A DNA stretch of 64,000 nucleotides from Cryptomeria japonica. Lineage: Eukaryota > Streptophyta > Pinopsida > Cupressales > Cupressaceae. Shown here piece after piece: positions 1-11,400 of this stretch. Location of the stretch: NCBI RefSeq assembly GCF_030272615.1, contig NC_081412.1, forward strand, positions 97,155,796 through 97,219,795, read 5' to 3'. Made by a program: the position numbers and the translations under genes. The notes beneath the pieces are model-generated. The model ran no database searches. It had not been told where the DNA came from and was given only the letters and a program-made list of their open reading frames with translations. Position 1 is the stretch's first letter; every line of letters starts with the position of its first letter.

Positions 1-1262
1 CTACGAATGATAGATAGACAGCAATTAAGGCATAATTGTTATCTTATTATCCACTAAGGCAGTGACCTTATTATTAATAATGCTGCAGTTATTTCAACTG
101 TAAGTAAGACACCTGAAGGAATCCATCAGCCACCTAACCTAACATCGATACATAAATACATATCAGCGATAATGAATAGGAGTATATTTTATTAAAGTAT
201 TAAAGAGGTGTGATTATACCAGCTGCAGATCTTTGTTAAAGTCGCACGGCTGTACGGAAGGATTTAATAAAGTAAATAACACTTAATAATTTAGTCAAAG
301 GTAGCGATCAAATACATCTTAGATTAGTTAAGGAGTGGAAGGGACACTGGTCTTGAGGGAAGGGTGATTGCCTAAAATGGCATAACTCTTCAACAACAAA
401 AGAAGGATATTTAAGGAGGGACGTTGATCAAAGACAAGGGGGAAAACAGAAAATCTGAAAGGCATTACAGATCCAAGCAATAGATACATCATCGATCAGC
501 ACAAACACAATCAGATTGAATAACAAGAAGAATTAATTCCATAAGATTGAAAGCAGCAATCAAAGTAGAAGCAAATACCAGTTCTAGAACTCGGATTATA
601 GCAGAGGAAAATATAGAATATTGGATGCTTAGCAAGTAATCTGATCAGACTGTCATCTGTTTATCTTTTTTATATACTAATAAATATTATAATATACATA
701 ACAGCACTGCAACAGTATGTCAAAAGGGTAAGGAAGGAATTTGCATTAAGGGAGAACAGCTTTAGGGCACCCTGCTATATTGGCAAGTACGGAGAACAGC
801 TATTAGGGCAGCCTATTGCACTGTGAAAGGGAGAGAACAGCTAAGGGCACCCTATTGCAATTTTCCTTCCAACACCTACGTTGAGGGATTTTTGACGAAC
901 CGAAAGATCTCCAACCATGTAAGAATGGAGGGGGATTGCATGGGGGGGAGAACGACTGTCTTAAGGCACCCTACCATGCCTCCTTATTCCATATCTTATA
1001 TGACTGAGATTCACATACAAATCAGACTTGCTGCATATTGATGAATATATGATTTCCTTGCTCTAATAATAGACTTATTTCATGAATTGTGTTTGCAATG
1101 TTGACTAACTTGATTGCAAGTTTCCAGAATAGGCTTAGCTCATCTTATTCTGAAGTAAAAATGTATCCCTACTATATTATACGCTTTGTTTCATTTGGAT
1201 TTGTGAATTTAGGGCAAAATATAGAGTGGTCCAACAAGGGGACATTGCACAACTTTCCAGGT
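1..1262. other. Intronic or upstream DNA without a gene
   Basis: No coding region, RNA gene or complete transposon was recognised here. A short degenerate tandem motif (748-978) is the only structure that stands out. The stretch lies directly downstream, on the minus strand, of a Gag-like remnant (1263-2745), so it may be the decayed remainder of that LTR element, but no LTR borders could be read. Confidence 0.5.
748..978. repeat. Four degenerate copies of a GAGAACAGCT..GGGCACCCTA motif
   Basis: A unit of about 28 bases, GAGAACAGCT followed by (T)TAGGGCACCCTATTGCA-like sequence, occurs at about 750-777, 791-820, 832-859 and 946-975. Spacing is irregular (about 41, 41 and 114 bases) and copies differ by a few substitutions. 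Function unknown. It could be an enhancer-like repeat of a decayed LTR. Confidence 0.6.
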
Positions 1263-2745
1263 TTATAGCTGATTGACTGGGCAATTTTCAGTGAGGTGAC
1301 TGCACCATTCACCGCAAGTTCCACAATATAATGATTTCAACTTAGTGTCCTTGGGCCTTACGGCATTTATTCCAGACACGACCTTCTGTTGAACAATAGG
1401 GACATTGTATCTCCTTAGATTTCTTTGTTTTTTCTGTAGCCATGATATCATTTTACAATGTCAATTGTTCTATTGCCAATTGCATCTTCTCAAGGGCCTC
1501 TTTTTGCCTACCTTTTTAGCTTTGTGCCAAGTTTAGGCCTCAATGTGGTAGGCCGTACTGACAATGCCGATATAAGTATAAAAAATTCTTCCATCTTGCG
1601 CTGCTCTGATGCATTTTTGCAACGTGGAGATGAACCATTCAGTCTTCTTTCGTATAGTCAAAGTTTTTTCTAGTTTCTGGCAGACCTCCTTAAATCTTTT
1701 GTCATAGGCTTTAAAAGACTCATTTTCTCTTTGAACTATGTCCCTCGTTTTTCTTAAACTTTTCGTAGGGATATCTAGAGTATCGAAATTTGCTCGGAAG
1801 TCTTTCTTAACTTCTTCCCAGTTTGTCCTGTGCTTAGTTATGTCTTCTTATAGCAATCAAGTGTATCCTTCACAAGGAAGCTACAAAGTCTAGTATTTTA
1901 ACCTTATCCTCCTCAATGTCCTGTCTTGCCCAAAGTGACTCTAATAGGAATATATGCTCCGTGGCTTTTGTTGTATCCTTGCCAAATACTGGTAACTTTA
2001 TAGATGACTTCATTTTAGTTTCTTTCTTCTATGTTTTTTATTTGCGGAGTGGCAAACTGTGTGTTTTCTCTTTTTTCATACTTTTAACTCTTTGGGGCTT
2101 ATGTTCTCTGCCCTTATCTCTGGCTAACTTAATCTCAAAGTATTCCTTTCCAAGAATTGTTTCCCAATCTACAACTTTGTCTTCTCTGCTGGTTTTCTCA
2201 TCTTTGTGATATTTCCTCAACTGAAATTCTCTTGCTCTTCCATGACATGGGGGATAGGTTGTAGTCTAGGGGTTTGGACTCTTCATAACATCTCTTCCTC
2301 TTCTTTATTTGCTAGTGACATCGCATTAGTTAGTGAGCATGGTTACTCTTGTGAATTATATTTAATCTTCTCTTCTTTTTCTATTTCTTTTTTCCTCAAT
2401 TTTTTTAATGCTTCTATTAACTGAATCCTCCAAATATTCTTCTTGAATGGACAAAACCTTTACCGGAGTTTTAAGAAGTTCGAGAAACCTATTATCCAAC
2501 TTAACTGCTAGGTTCGATATATCCGGTCTGATTTTTGGACTTTTAGAGAGTTATGGTAGGATTGGAGCCTTTGTACGACTACAATTTCCTAACAACTTCT
2601 TAATTTTTTTTTTATAAACGTTTATTCTCTTCTCCAAATTTGTTAACAGTTGTCTTGCCTTTTTCCACTCTGAATTTGATTTCTCCGAGGTTTTATGTTC
2701 TTCTTTGTTTACTTTTTCTTTATCTTTTTTGGCAACACCCACCAT
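1263..2745 (-). pseudogene. Decayed retrotransposon Gag with zinc-knuckle region
   Basis: On the minus strand several broken frames read as a lysine/glutamate-rich Gag-like protein. From 2745 downward there is a basic coiled segment (KKDKEKVNKEEHK). Around 1700-1460 there is a Gag-like stretch (KKTEWFISTLQK, then KQKEALEKMQLAIEQLTL). Near 1435-1265 there are two Cys/His clusters, CPYCSTEG and, in another frame, CGTCGEWCSHLTENC. Stops and frameshifts separate the pieces, so no protein is made as it stands. No protease, reverse transcriptase or LTRs were found beside it. Assignment to an LTR-retrotransposon Gag rests on this arrangement; the superfamily (probably Ty3/gypsy) is inference. Confidence 0.55.
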
Positions 2746-2764
2746 GGTGACCTCAGTAGTACCC

Positions 2765-3663
2765 TCATTGGCACGCTCATTCCAATAGATGTAGAAAAGC
2801 AGAGTTGTGGGATTGGAAAACTAAGAAAACCCTTTTCGGTTTGTTAGTGGTGCCGGTTATCCTTTACGGGTGTGAAGTTTGGGGGAATAGCATGTCAAAT
2901 CACAAATGGCAACAAATAGAAAGAATTCAAAAGCATCTAATTACCAGCATTCTTGAAGTCAACTCAATGATACCTTGTGATATACTTTTAGCTGAAGCTT
3001 GTATGTTTCCAATTGAGGCCTCAGCGGTCATTCGGTTTTTATGTTATCTAAAGAAGGCTGAAAATATGGATAAGAACCGCTGGCCCAAAATGATCGTGGA
3101 AGAGGGGGAGCTAACTTGTAGGAAAAAGAACTGGAAAAATCAAAATAGCAAGTGGTTGAACAAGTGGAACATAAATCATCATGACTGCCCTAACACTAAA
3201 GAAGAGATTAAAAAGTGGGTGTTAGAAAAATTTGGGAATGCTATGTGGAGAAATCAGCTAGGCAGGAAAAAAGTATGCTATATCAAAGAATTTAACCCCA
3301 CCTGGGAACACAATGAAAAAGTGTATTTGAGATCCACGATCAACGGAAAGGCCAAAATTGTAATTGCACAGTTAAGGACGGGTTTTCATCATTTGAGATG
3401 TGAAACTGGTAGATGGAAAGTCCCCAAAGAAGACTGGGAAGAAAGGACGTGCATCTTCTACAGTAAGAGGGCAGTGGAAACAGAATGACGTTTCATCAAA
3501 GAATGTGCAGCATATGACAATATCCGCAATCAATTTGCTAATGAATTAAAGGTGGACAGCTTGAATGAGCTTTTTGAAGAGACAAGACTTCACAAAACAG
3601 CGAGTTTCCTAATAAAGATCCATAGCAAGAGAGCCAACATAGAAAAGAACTTGAAAACAGGCT
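2765..3663 (+). pseudogene. 5'-truncated LINE (non-LTR retrotransposon), ORF2 C-terminal part
   Basis: The open stretch 2805-3488 begins in the reverse-transcriptase thumb region, with the typical LYGCEVWG motif (about residues 20-27), then a helical region rich in Trp, Lys and Asn, then LRTGFHHLRCETGRW. This last piece matches the C-terminal part of plant LINE ORF2, where a Cys/His cluster follows (RTC, then KECAAY). A TGA at 3486 breaks the frame just before KECAAYDNIRNQF; the frame then stays open to a TAG at 3663. The palm of the reverse transcriptase and the endonuclease are missing, so this is a 5'-truncated insertion that starts near 2765 against the Gag remnant. Same strand as the host gene. 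Confidence 0.8.
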
Positions 3664-4539
3664 AGCTTGTTTCATCTTGGTCCCTTAGACCTTTGGGTCT
3701 CGTGGACATCATTAAAATTCCTTCATTCATTCTCTATTTGGGTTTGCCATGTTCACTTTCTTTGTTAATTGAATCTGTTCTCTAATCTCTCTTGAATTAT
3801 TCTTATCTCGTTTGGCCATGGTTGTGTTTGATTTGGGATTACATTGCTCCTTTATCTTTCCTTGTGGTAGTTATTTGGTATCTTTTCTGTTAGTCACATC
3901 TTTTGAAGGATTCCTTTCAAAATGCCTCCCCCTTTCCATTCTCCATCCCCTTGGTGCCTAATCCCCTCTCACAAGGCATAGACCAAGGAGACTGTGTTGC
4001 AGGTTATCAGAAAATTTTCATCGTTCTCTCTTCTCTTATATCTAGTTTTAAAATTTTAAAATATGAGTATATCCTTGCTGTTCTATATCCAACAAAACCA
4101 AAGTCGTGACAATGGAACCAATGTAAGCAAGAAAAAGGGGAACACAAATCGAGGTTTTGAGCCCCAAGTACATTCTGTGTGTTGTATTTATACCCCAGAC
4201 TCAATTATACAAAGGGAGCAAGGAGCTAATCTGGACAGAGTACTAACTGTCTAAGTGAACATAAAAGCATATAACATAACATAACACATGTGGAACTCCG
4301 GTATATTCTTATTATCAAGATCAATTAGGTACATTCATTTCATTCTTATATCTTGTATTGGATCAGATACATTTATCCTTTCTATCTTCTATATATGATC
4401 ATTCATATTCCTACATATACATCCATATTCTGTTACATATATCTTTTGTTATAATATATGTAGCGGATGGGATGTGACCCATCTATTCTATCCGTATTCT
4501 ACATGCTATCTTTCAAGTCTCAATCTCCACAACCTCTTT
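3664..4539. other. LINE 3' region and AT-rich spacer
   Basis: No gene. The first part, with CCTTAGACCTTTGGGTCT near 3690, is probably the 3' untranslated region of the LINE just upstream; its end could not be placed. About 4260-4460 is AT-rich with short CATA/ACATA-like repeats. Confidence 0.4.
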
Positions 4540-5260
4540 GTGGTAGAGTGCAGTAGGTTTTTCTTCAGTTGTGTCTGCTCTTCTACTCTTTTCCTACTAA
4601 CAATGTTCACCATCCAATAGGGTTGGATTGAGCTAACCCAGCTCTATTGGTCTTTCCCTCTGGTTTGTTGAGTATTGGACCTTGAAGATTAAAAAAGGCA
4701 AATCATTGCATTCAATGAAAAATTGTTTTCCAGACTCTCCACATCTTTCAAAGGGCCTTCATTAACCTTCTTGCATTTCTTTTTTCATTACAAGAAGGCA
4801 TTTTTCTAGCGCTTGGTGCAAACCGTTTGAGATTTAGAGCATAAGTTGCCATATGAAGTAGGGTGTTAATAGTGTTGCACCAACACATAAAAATTGGGCT
4901 TGATATGCTCATCTAATCCCAAATGAAGATCCATGTTTTGAATTGCTTACTTCATCTACTCAATTATGTTGTCAAATGCCTTCCAAATCTTATCAAGACT
5001 AGGATAGTCTTTATCAACATATCTACTGACTTACACATCATGTGAGATGAAGGAGCAAATGTATCTGTAAACAGAACTATTGAAAAAAGAAGAAGAGTTA
5101 AATGACAAAGAGTTAATGCTAATACAAAAGCAGAAAATAATCTACAAGATACAAACCTTAAATAAATTACTAGTTTAATAATCATCATGTTATCCATGGG
5201 TTTTGGAAACAAGAAGAAGATATAATGTAGTTTATGCCTGGTTTGTAGTCATTGTACATT
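4540..5260 (-). pseudogene. hAT transposase C-terminal remnant
   Basis: The minus strand encodes decayed pieces that resemble the C-terminal half of plant hAT transposases, including LTPYFMATYALNLKRFAP near 4880-4800. This corresponds to the conserved segment before the dimerisation domain. The region is about two-thirds alike to 15640-16150, the C-terminal part of a longer hAT remnant, so both come from related elements. Frameshifts and stops are frequent and no terminal repeats were found. Confidence 0.55.
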
Positions 5261-5351
5261 TTTGTATCAAAATTCTATGTAAAATATGTCTAATTTGTCA
5301 CATACCTTTGGAGATTTCTCCTTACTTTTGGCATGGTGGTTGGAAATACAG

Positions 5352-5441
5352 AAAGACAATGTGAGTAATCAGCGTGAACACATTACTCTCTTGCTTTCAA
5401 ATGCACAGGTTCGATTGGGTATTCCAGATGAAGCTGAACCA
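5352..5441 (+). CDS. GSL8/GSL10-like: Callose synthase exon 1 of the window
   Basis: Thirty codons, phase 0 at both ends, from [10 protein letters not shown] to GIPDEAEP. The acceptor is AATACAG just before AAAGAC, the donor GTAAGT after CCA. In callose synthases this segment follows a conserved ..FGFQ, which must lie on an exon upstream of 5352; none was found in the window, so the preceding intron is longer than 5.3 kb. Confidence 0.9.
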
Positions 5442-8400
5442 GTAAGTTGCTTAAACAAATTTATGAACCAGAAAAAAATATTTTTAGAAGTTTGAAAGCT
5501 GTATGGTATTTATTTTGTCCTTGAAACTTTTTTTGATTAATGCAGAAGATAGATGGAGCAGCAATCGATGATGTTTTCCAGAAATCCTTGGAAAATTATA
5601 TCAAGTGGTGCGAATATTTAGGAATTCATCCTGTGTGGAATAAGTATGTGCTTACTTAATGCCATTAATTGAATTGAAAATTTGCATTTAAAAAAAGGAA
5701 TGTTAGACCACTTACGGCTATTTATTTATCTCTTTCTGTTCTTCTCTAGTATTGTAAAAATTAACACGATGTTTAACTTCATTTATCATCCTTGTTTGCA
5801 GCTTGGAATCTTTACAGAAAGAAAAGAAGCTGCTTTTACTTTCTTTATACTACCTGATTTGGGGTGAAGCAGCCAATGTTCGTTTTTTGCCAGAATGTAT
5901 CTGCTACATTTTTCATCAAGTAAGTAATAATAAAGTGGTTGTGGTAAAGAAATGGTCAGAACACTGTTAGTTTATTCACTTGGAAAAAAAAAGATTGCAT
6001 TGGAAGGGCTGAATGCCATCCTATTGTGAGACTAAATAAACCGAAAAGCTCACATAAAGGCTCTAATTTCAACCAAATCACTTAGCCGTCAAACTGACTA
6101 AATGCTCACCAATCCTAATCATTTTTATTAATGTATGATTTAGGATACGTGCAAGAATATCTTGAAATTAACACACTTTTCCAATCAATAGCTTAGGTTT
6201 CCCTTATGTTTCAAAAATATTGAAACAAAATGATGTGCCAGAGTAAATGCCAATGTTGGAGCTGTTGTCTGATGCTGCCATAGATCTGCTGTATGCGATA
6301 TCTAGGGAATGATAGATTCATGACCTGGACCACATAAGCAATCCAGCCAGAAGTTGTAATCAGTAAAGCTTGATAGATGTGTGTACCTATTGAGTAATGA
6401 GCTCTTGCTCTATTTTAGCAATTTCCAACTTCTCATTGATAAGGTTTTGGAGCTGTGTTCATGCAAAACAAACATCCTATAGCTTTTGAAAGTAGAAAAA
6501 TAAAAGAAACATAAAGGAACTATTCCATATATGATAAGGAAATGCTAGCAATCATGCATGCCCTAGCAAAATTTAGACAATACCTAGTTTGTTGGAGGTT
6601 CATTGTAAAAACTGATTGTAATAGCCTAAGATTTAAATGATAGACAACAAAAATGGGTGAGCAAATTACAAGCCTATGATTTCGACATCGAGTCCATGAA
6701 AGGGTCAAGCAATGTTGTAGCCAATGCCCTTTCACGAAGGCCCCATTTATGCTCCATGATGCATGTCTCCACTGAATGGAAAAATTCTATAATTGCAGAA
6801 TATGCTAAGGATGCACTCTCAAATGATATATAAGAAGGAAAGCTACAAGATGAAAGGTACCAAGTATTGGATGATCTTATCCTCTACAAGAACATATAAT
6901 ATATCACTCCATAATCAAAGATGAAAGGGGAGATTATAAAATCTTATCATGACAACCCTTTGGTAAGACATCAGGGGTAATACAAAACTTTCAAACAAAT
7001 CAGGGAGAAATACTCATGGAAGGGTCTCAAGGAGACATTCTAAAACATATTAGAGAATGCATGGTGTGTCAAAGGAATAAGGAAGAACATACATTTGCAA
7101 TAGGCCTCCTTCAACCCCTATCTATATATACCTAACTAGAAGTGGGAAAGTATTTCCATCGATTTCATAATAGGACTTTGTTGATGTGTCTTTTGTACAC
7201 GACCAAACACAGAATAAAATACCTAAAGGTACCTTATCCTCTCTTGAATAAAGCTCCCGAATGCTGAAGATATCGCAGAAGGATCAATCGGAGAAACTTC
7301 AAGGTTTTGTTATGTAGGATCTCTACTCGTGGATAAGCTCTTCGTGGTATGATGTGATTTTGCTGGAATCACAAGGGGACTTACACTTGATGAACATCTG
7401 ATTTGCTGGAATGACAAGTCCTATTTACTAACTGGAAGACAAACAAATGGTAAAAGATGCAGGGTTGAGGAAGTCTACTCTACTACCTAGAATGCGAGAA
7501 GATGGATGAACGACTAGGTGGAGTCCTACTCGGCTGGGTCTCACCATCAGGCTTGAACAATCCGACACCAACTCAGTGCGATGTTCTAAGGGATGCTTCC
7601 AATACGTTCAAATCGTACACCATCAGACACTGATCACCATTCAAGATAATGCATGAACAATAGACGTGTAATGACTTAAGATTAAGCTCATTTTATGCTA
7701 GTTGACCACGCAGGGCGCACTTACAATCAGTAAGAGGCTAGTGGTATGGATTAGACGGATTCCACAAAGGTGCATTCAACAACTTCTTTCATTTAATTTA
7801 ATTATCTATCATCTAAAATGAAGATTCAACAAGAGACCATGCATATTGCAACGAAACAACACACTTCACCATGACTTTAATGAAAATGGAGTTTGTTTAC
7901 AATCACTGGCAACAATTTCTTGCCTTGTCCTCCTAATTTACTCTAATTGCTATTCTATCAGCTGACTATTCACTATTAGCTAACTATTCACCCACTATCA
8001 ACTATTGACTAACTATTAACCTTTACAAATGAGGAGGTAGGGCTTATATAGAGAAACCCTTTACAAATAGACGGCTCTGATTGATTTAGAATCAATGGCT
8101 AGGATTACAAGATAGAAACCCTAATTAGGGTTTGTTACAACAAACTTCCTTAGCCAATTAGAAAATTACATTCCAAGGGTGAGGACCAATAGGAAGCAGG
8201 GGTAGGTCCCTCGAAGTTTGTGCCGCCTTTGGTGAATTAGGTACATTGAATCTGGACATGTTGAGGTGGGCCAATCCGACTGGAGGAGTGATGACTGGGA
8301 TGCCACCTTGTTTGACACTTGTAACTTGGTTGATGTTCAATTTGATGATGCTGAGAAGCTAACTTTAATTAACTCTTGAGAAACTATTTGCTTCTTCAAT

Positions 8401-11400
8401 GGACCCTTGTTTTGACCTCCTTTGTCTTTGATGTGTTGGATGGATGGTGTACCTTTCTTTGAAATGCTAGCATCGCCTTTCTCCATTTGCAAAATAAACC
8501 AAAAGGTGATTAAGTACATATGACATGTTCATTTCAACAAAGCATTTTCCACCTTAAATCATCAACAGGAAGGCTTCAAAATAAAGTTCGTTCAAAATCC
8601 TTCCCAGGGATAGGCCCTATAAGAATTTCGCCCTGGACCTTTTGGAAGGGTCAGGAGCGATTTTTGCATTCCTGGCCAATTTAGACCTCATTTCAACATT
8701 ATCTCACAACTAGCTCTTCGCCTGGCCCAAACAAGGTGAAAAATAGGAGTTTGAAAAGATTTCGCCTTGGACCCTCTGGAAGGGTCAGGAGCGACATTTA
8801 AGTCTTAGCTCAAAATCCTTACCTCTTGGACCCAAAACTTACTCAAATGCATGATTGTGGCAATCTCCAAGTCCAATCCTCCTTGACTACTATCCTGGCT
8901 TAGCTTAAACTTGAAGGAAAAAAGGACATTTTGTGAATTTCGCCCTGGACCCTTTGGAAGGGTCAGGAGCGAAATTCAAGTCTTAGGCTTGATTCTTCAT
9001 CTCCTTCACTTCACTTCATCTTGCAAGGCAAAGTAACATCACTTCAAGCTCAACCATGCCTTGAGACTTTCGCTCTGGACCCTCTGGAAGGGTCAGGAGC
9101 GAATTTCTTGTTTTGAGCTCATTTCTTCATATTTGATGACTCTTGACAACTCAAGGACATGCCTAAGGACACCTTTAATCTTGATCCACACTAGACTTGG
9201 CATAAAATTGAGGGAAAAGATAGGTTTTGCACAATTTTGCCCTAGACCCTTTGGAAGGGTCAGGAGCGAATTTCTTCCTCTAGGCTTGAAATTTCATTTC
9301 TTGCTCTAGGCTTGAAATTTCATTTCTTGAACTCCAATCTACATTGCCAAGCAAAAATACATCACTCCACTTCGATATACGCCATAGGAACCAAAGTTTT
9401 GACCTCAAAATGACTAGAAAAGAGAATTTCGCTAGAAATCATGGCCAGGGACATGACCTATAATGAATTTCGCCTTGGATCCTTTGGAAGGGTTAGGAGC
9501 GAATTTCTTCCTCTAGCCCAAAATCATCATTTTTGGAGACAACAATCAATTCAAGGGCGATCTCAAGGGCATCTCTCACCTTGGTCTAGACTTGGCTTGG
9601 CACAAAATTTGGAGGATAAGATGGTTTTTAGGATTTTCGCTCTGGACCCTTTAGAAGGGTCAGGAGCTAAATTCTCCTTTTGAGCTTATTTCCTCATTCT
9701 TTCAACTCCAATCCACCTCCAAGACCAAGGACACCTCGCCTCACTCCTATCTAGGCCACAAAAACCAAAAACCTAACTTGTCTTGCAAAGAAAATAGGTG
9801 ATCCTAGGATTTTCGCTTTGGACCCTTTGGAAGGGTTAGGAGCAAAATCCTTGGTTTGGGCTAATTTCCATCATTTTTCAACATCAATTAACTTCAAAAG
9901 GCAAGAACATGTCTCCTCGCACCTATCCAAGCTATGAAAACCTAACGTTTGACTAGACCTGCAGGGAAAATAGGTGATTCTAGAAATTTCGCTCTCCAAG
10001 GCATGATGAAAGGAAGATTGGACATGTTTTTTGCCTTTGAGAATGTTTGAAGCGTTGAAGAGTGAAAATTTTGTCCAGGAGGGTGAATTTCGCTCCTGAC
10101 CCTTCCAAAGGGTCCAGAGCGAAATTCCTTGCAAATCTATTTTTTGACCTTGCTTAGGCTTTAGACTTTGTTCCTCGGGTGAAAGTGATGAATTTTTTGT
10201 CTTGTAATGAAGAATGAGATGGAAAGGATGAAGAACCAAGTCAAGAATGAGAAATTCGCTCAAGGGTCCATAGCGAATTTCTCATTCTTGACTTGGTTCT
10301 TCATCCTTTCCATCTCATTCTTCATTACAAGACAAAAAATTCATCGCTTTCACTCGAGGAACAAAGTCTAAAGCCTAAGCAAGGTCAAAAAATAGGTTTG
10401 CGAGGAATTTCGCTCTGGACCCTTTGGAAGGGTCAGGAGCGAAATTCACCCTCCTGGACAAAATTTTCACTCTTCAACGCTTCAAACATTCTCAAAGGCA
10501 AAAAACATGTCCAATCTTCCTTTCATCATGCCTTGGATGTCAAAATTTGGTCAAACAAGGAAGGGAATGAGGTCTAGGAGGATTTTTGCTTTGGACCCTT
10601 TGGAAGGGTTAGGATTGTTCGTTTTTAAAACTTCAATCTTGTTTTGGGAGCAAACATAGATCATTTTCCACTTAAGGAACAAGGTTTTAAGCCCATTCAA
10701 GGTAGCAAATGAGGTTTATAGTGAATTTCGCTCTGGACCCTTTAGAAGGGTCAGGAGCAAAATTCATCTCTTAGGCAAAATCTTGATCATCCAAAGCATC
10801 CAACTCCCTCTCAAGGCAAGAACATACCCATTCATCCTCCATCATGTCAACACCTAGCCAAAACAAGGAAGAAAACAAGAGCTATAAGGATTTTCGCTCT
10901 GTACCCTTCGGAAGGGTCAGGAACGAAAATCATGTTTTTGACCTTGATTCTTGATTTTTCCAACTTTAATCTTCTTTGGGAGGCATCTCCATCTTGGTCC
11001 TGACTTTGGCAAAGGGGAAAAGGAGTGTTTTCAAGAATTTCGCTCTGGACCCTTTGGAAGGGTCAGGAGCGAAATTCATCTTTTAGTCTGAAATCCTTCA
11101 TCTCATCCACCTTTACTCACCTCCTAAGACTTAGAACATGTCAAAATACTTCCATAGATGCCTCAGGACTCAAAATTTGGCCTTGATAAGTGAGAAATTG
11201 AGGTTTAAGGGGATTTTCGCTCTGGACCCTTTGGAAGGGTCAGGAGCGAAATCCTTGTCCTTGGCTAGTTTCTCACCTAGGTTCACTTCATTCTCCTCCA
11301 AACTTGATCAAATCAACTTCCTTCTATTGCAATCCAGACATTCCATCATCCAACTGGGTCTAGGCAAGGTCAAACTAAGTTTTTAAGGCCAAAGGAAGGC

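Noticed and set aside
5200-5351. Extension of callose synthase exon 1 upstream as FGDFSLLLAWWLEIQ
   Set aside because: It does not match the conserved residues that should precede [10 protein letters not shown] apart from a final Q, and an acceptor AG sits exactly at the similarity border.
10000-10577. Two long open frames on opposite strands (9871-10263 and 10293-10577) with nearly the same protein
   Set aside because: They are the two arms of the inverted repeat and translate the palindromic motif; no protein family resembles them.
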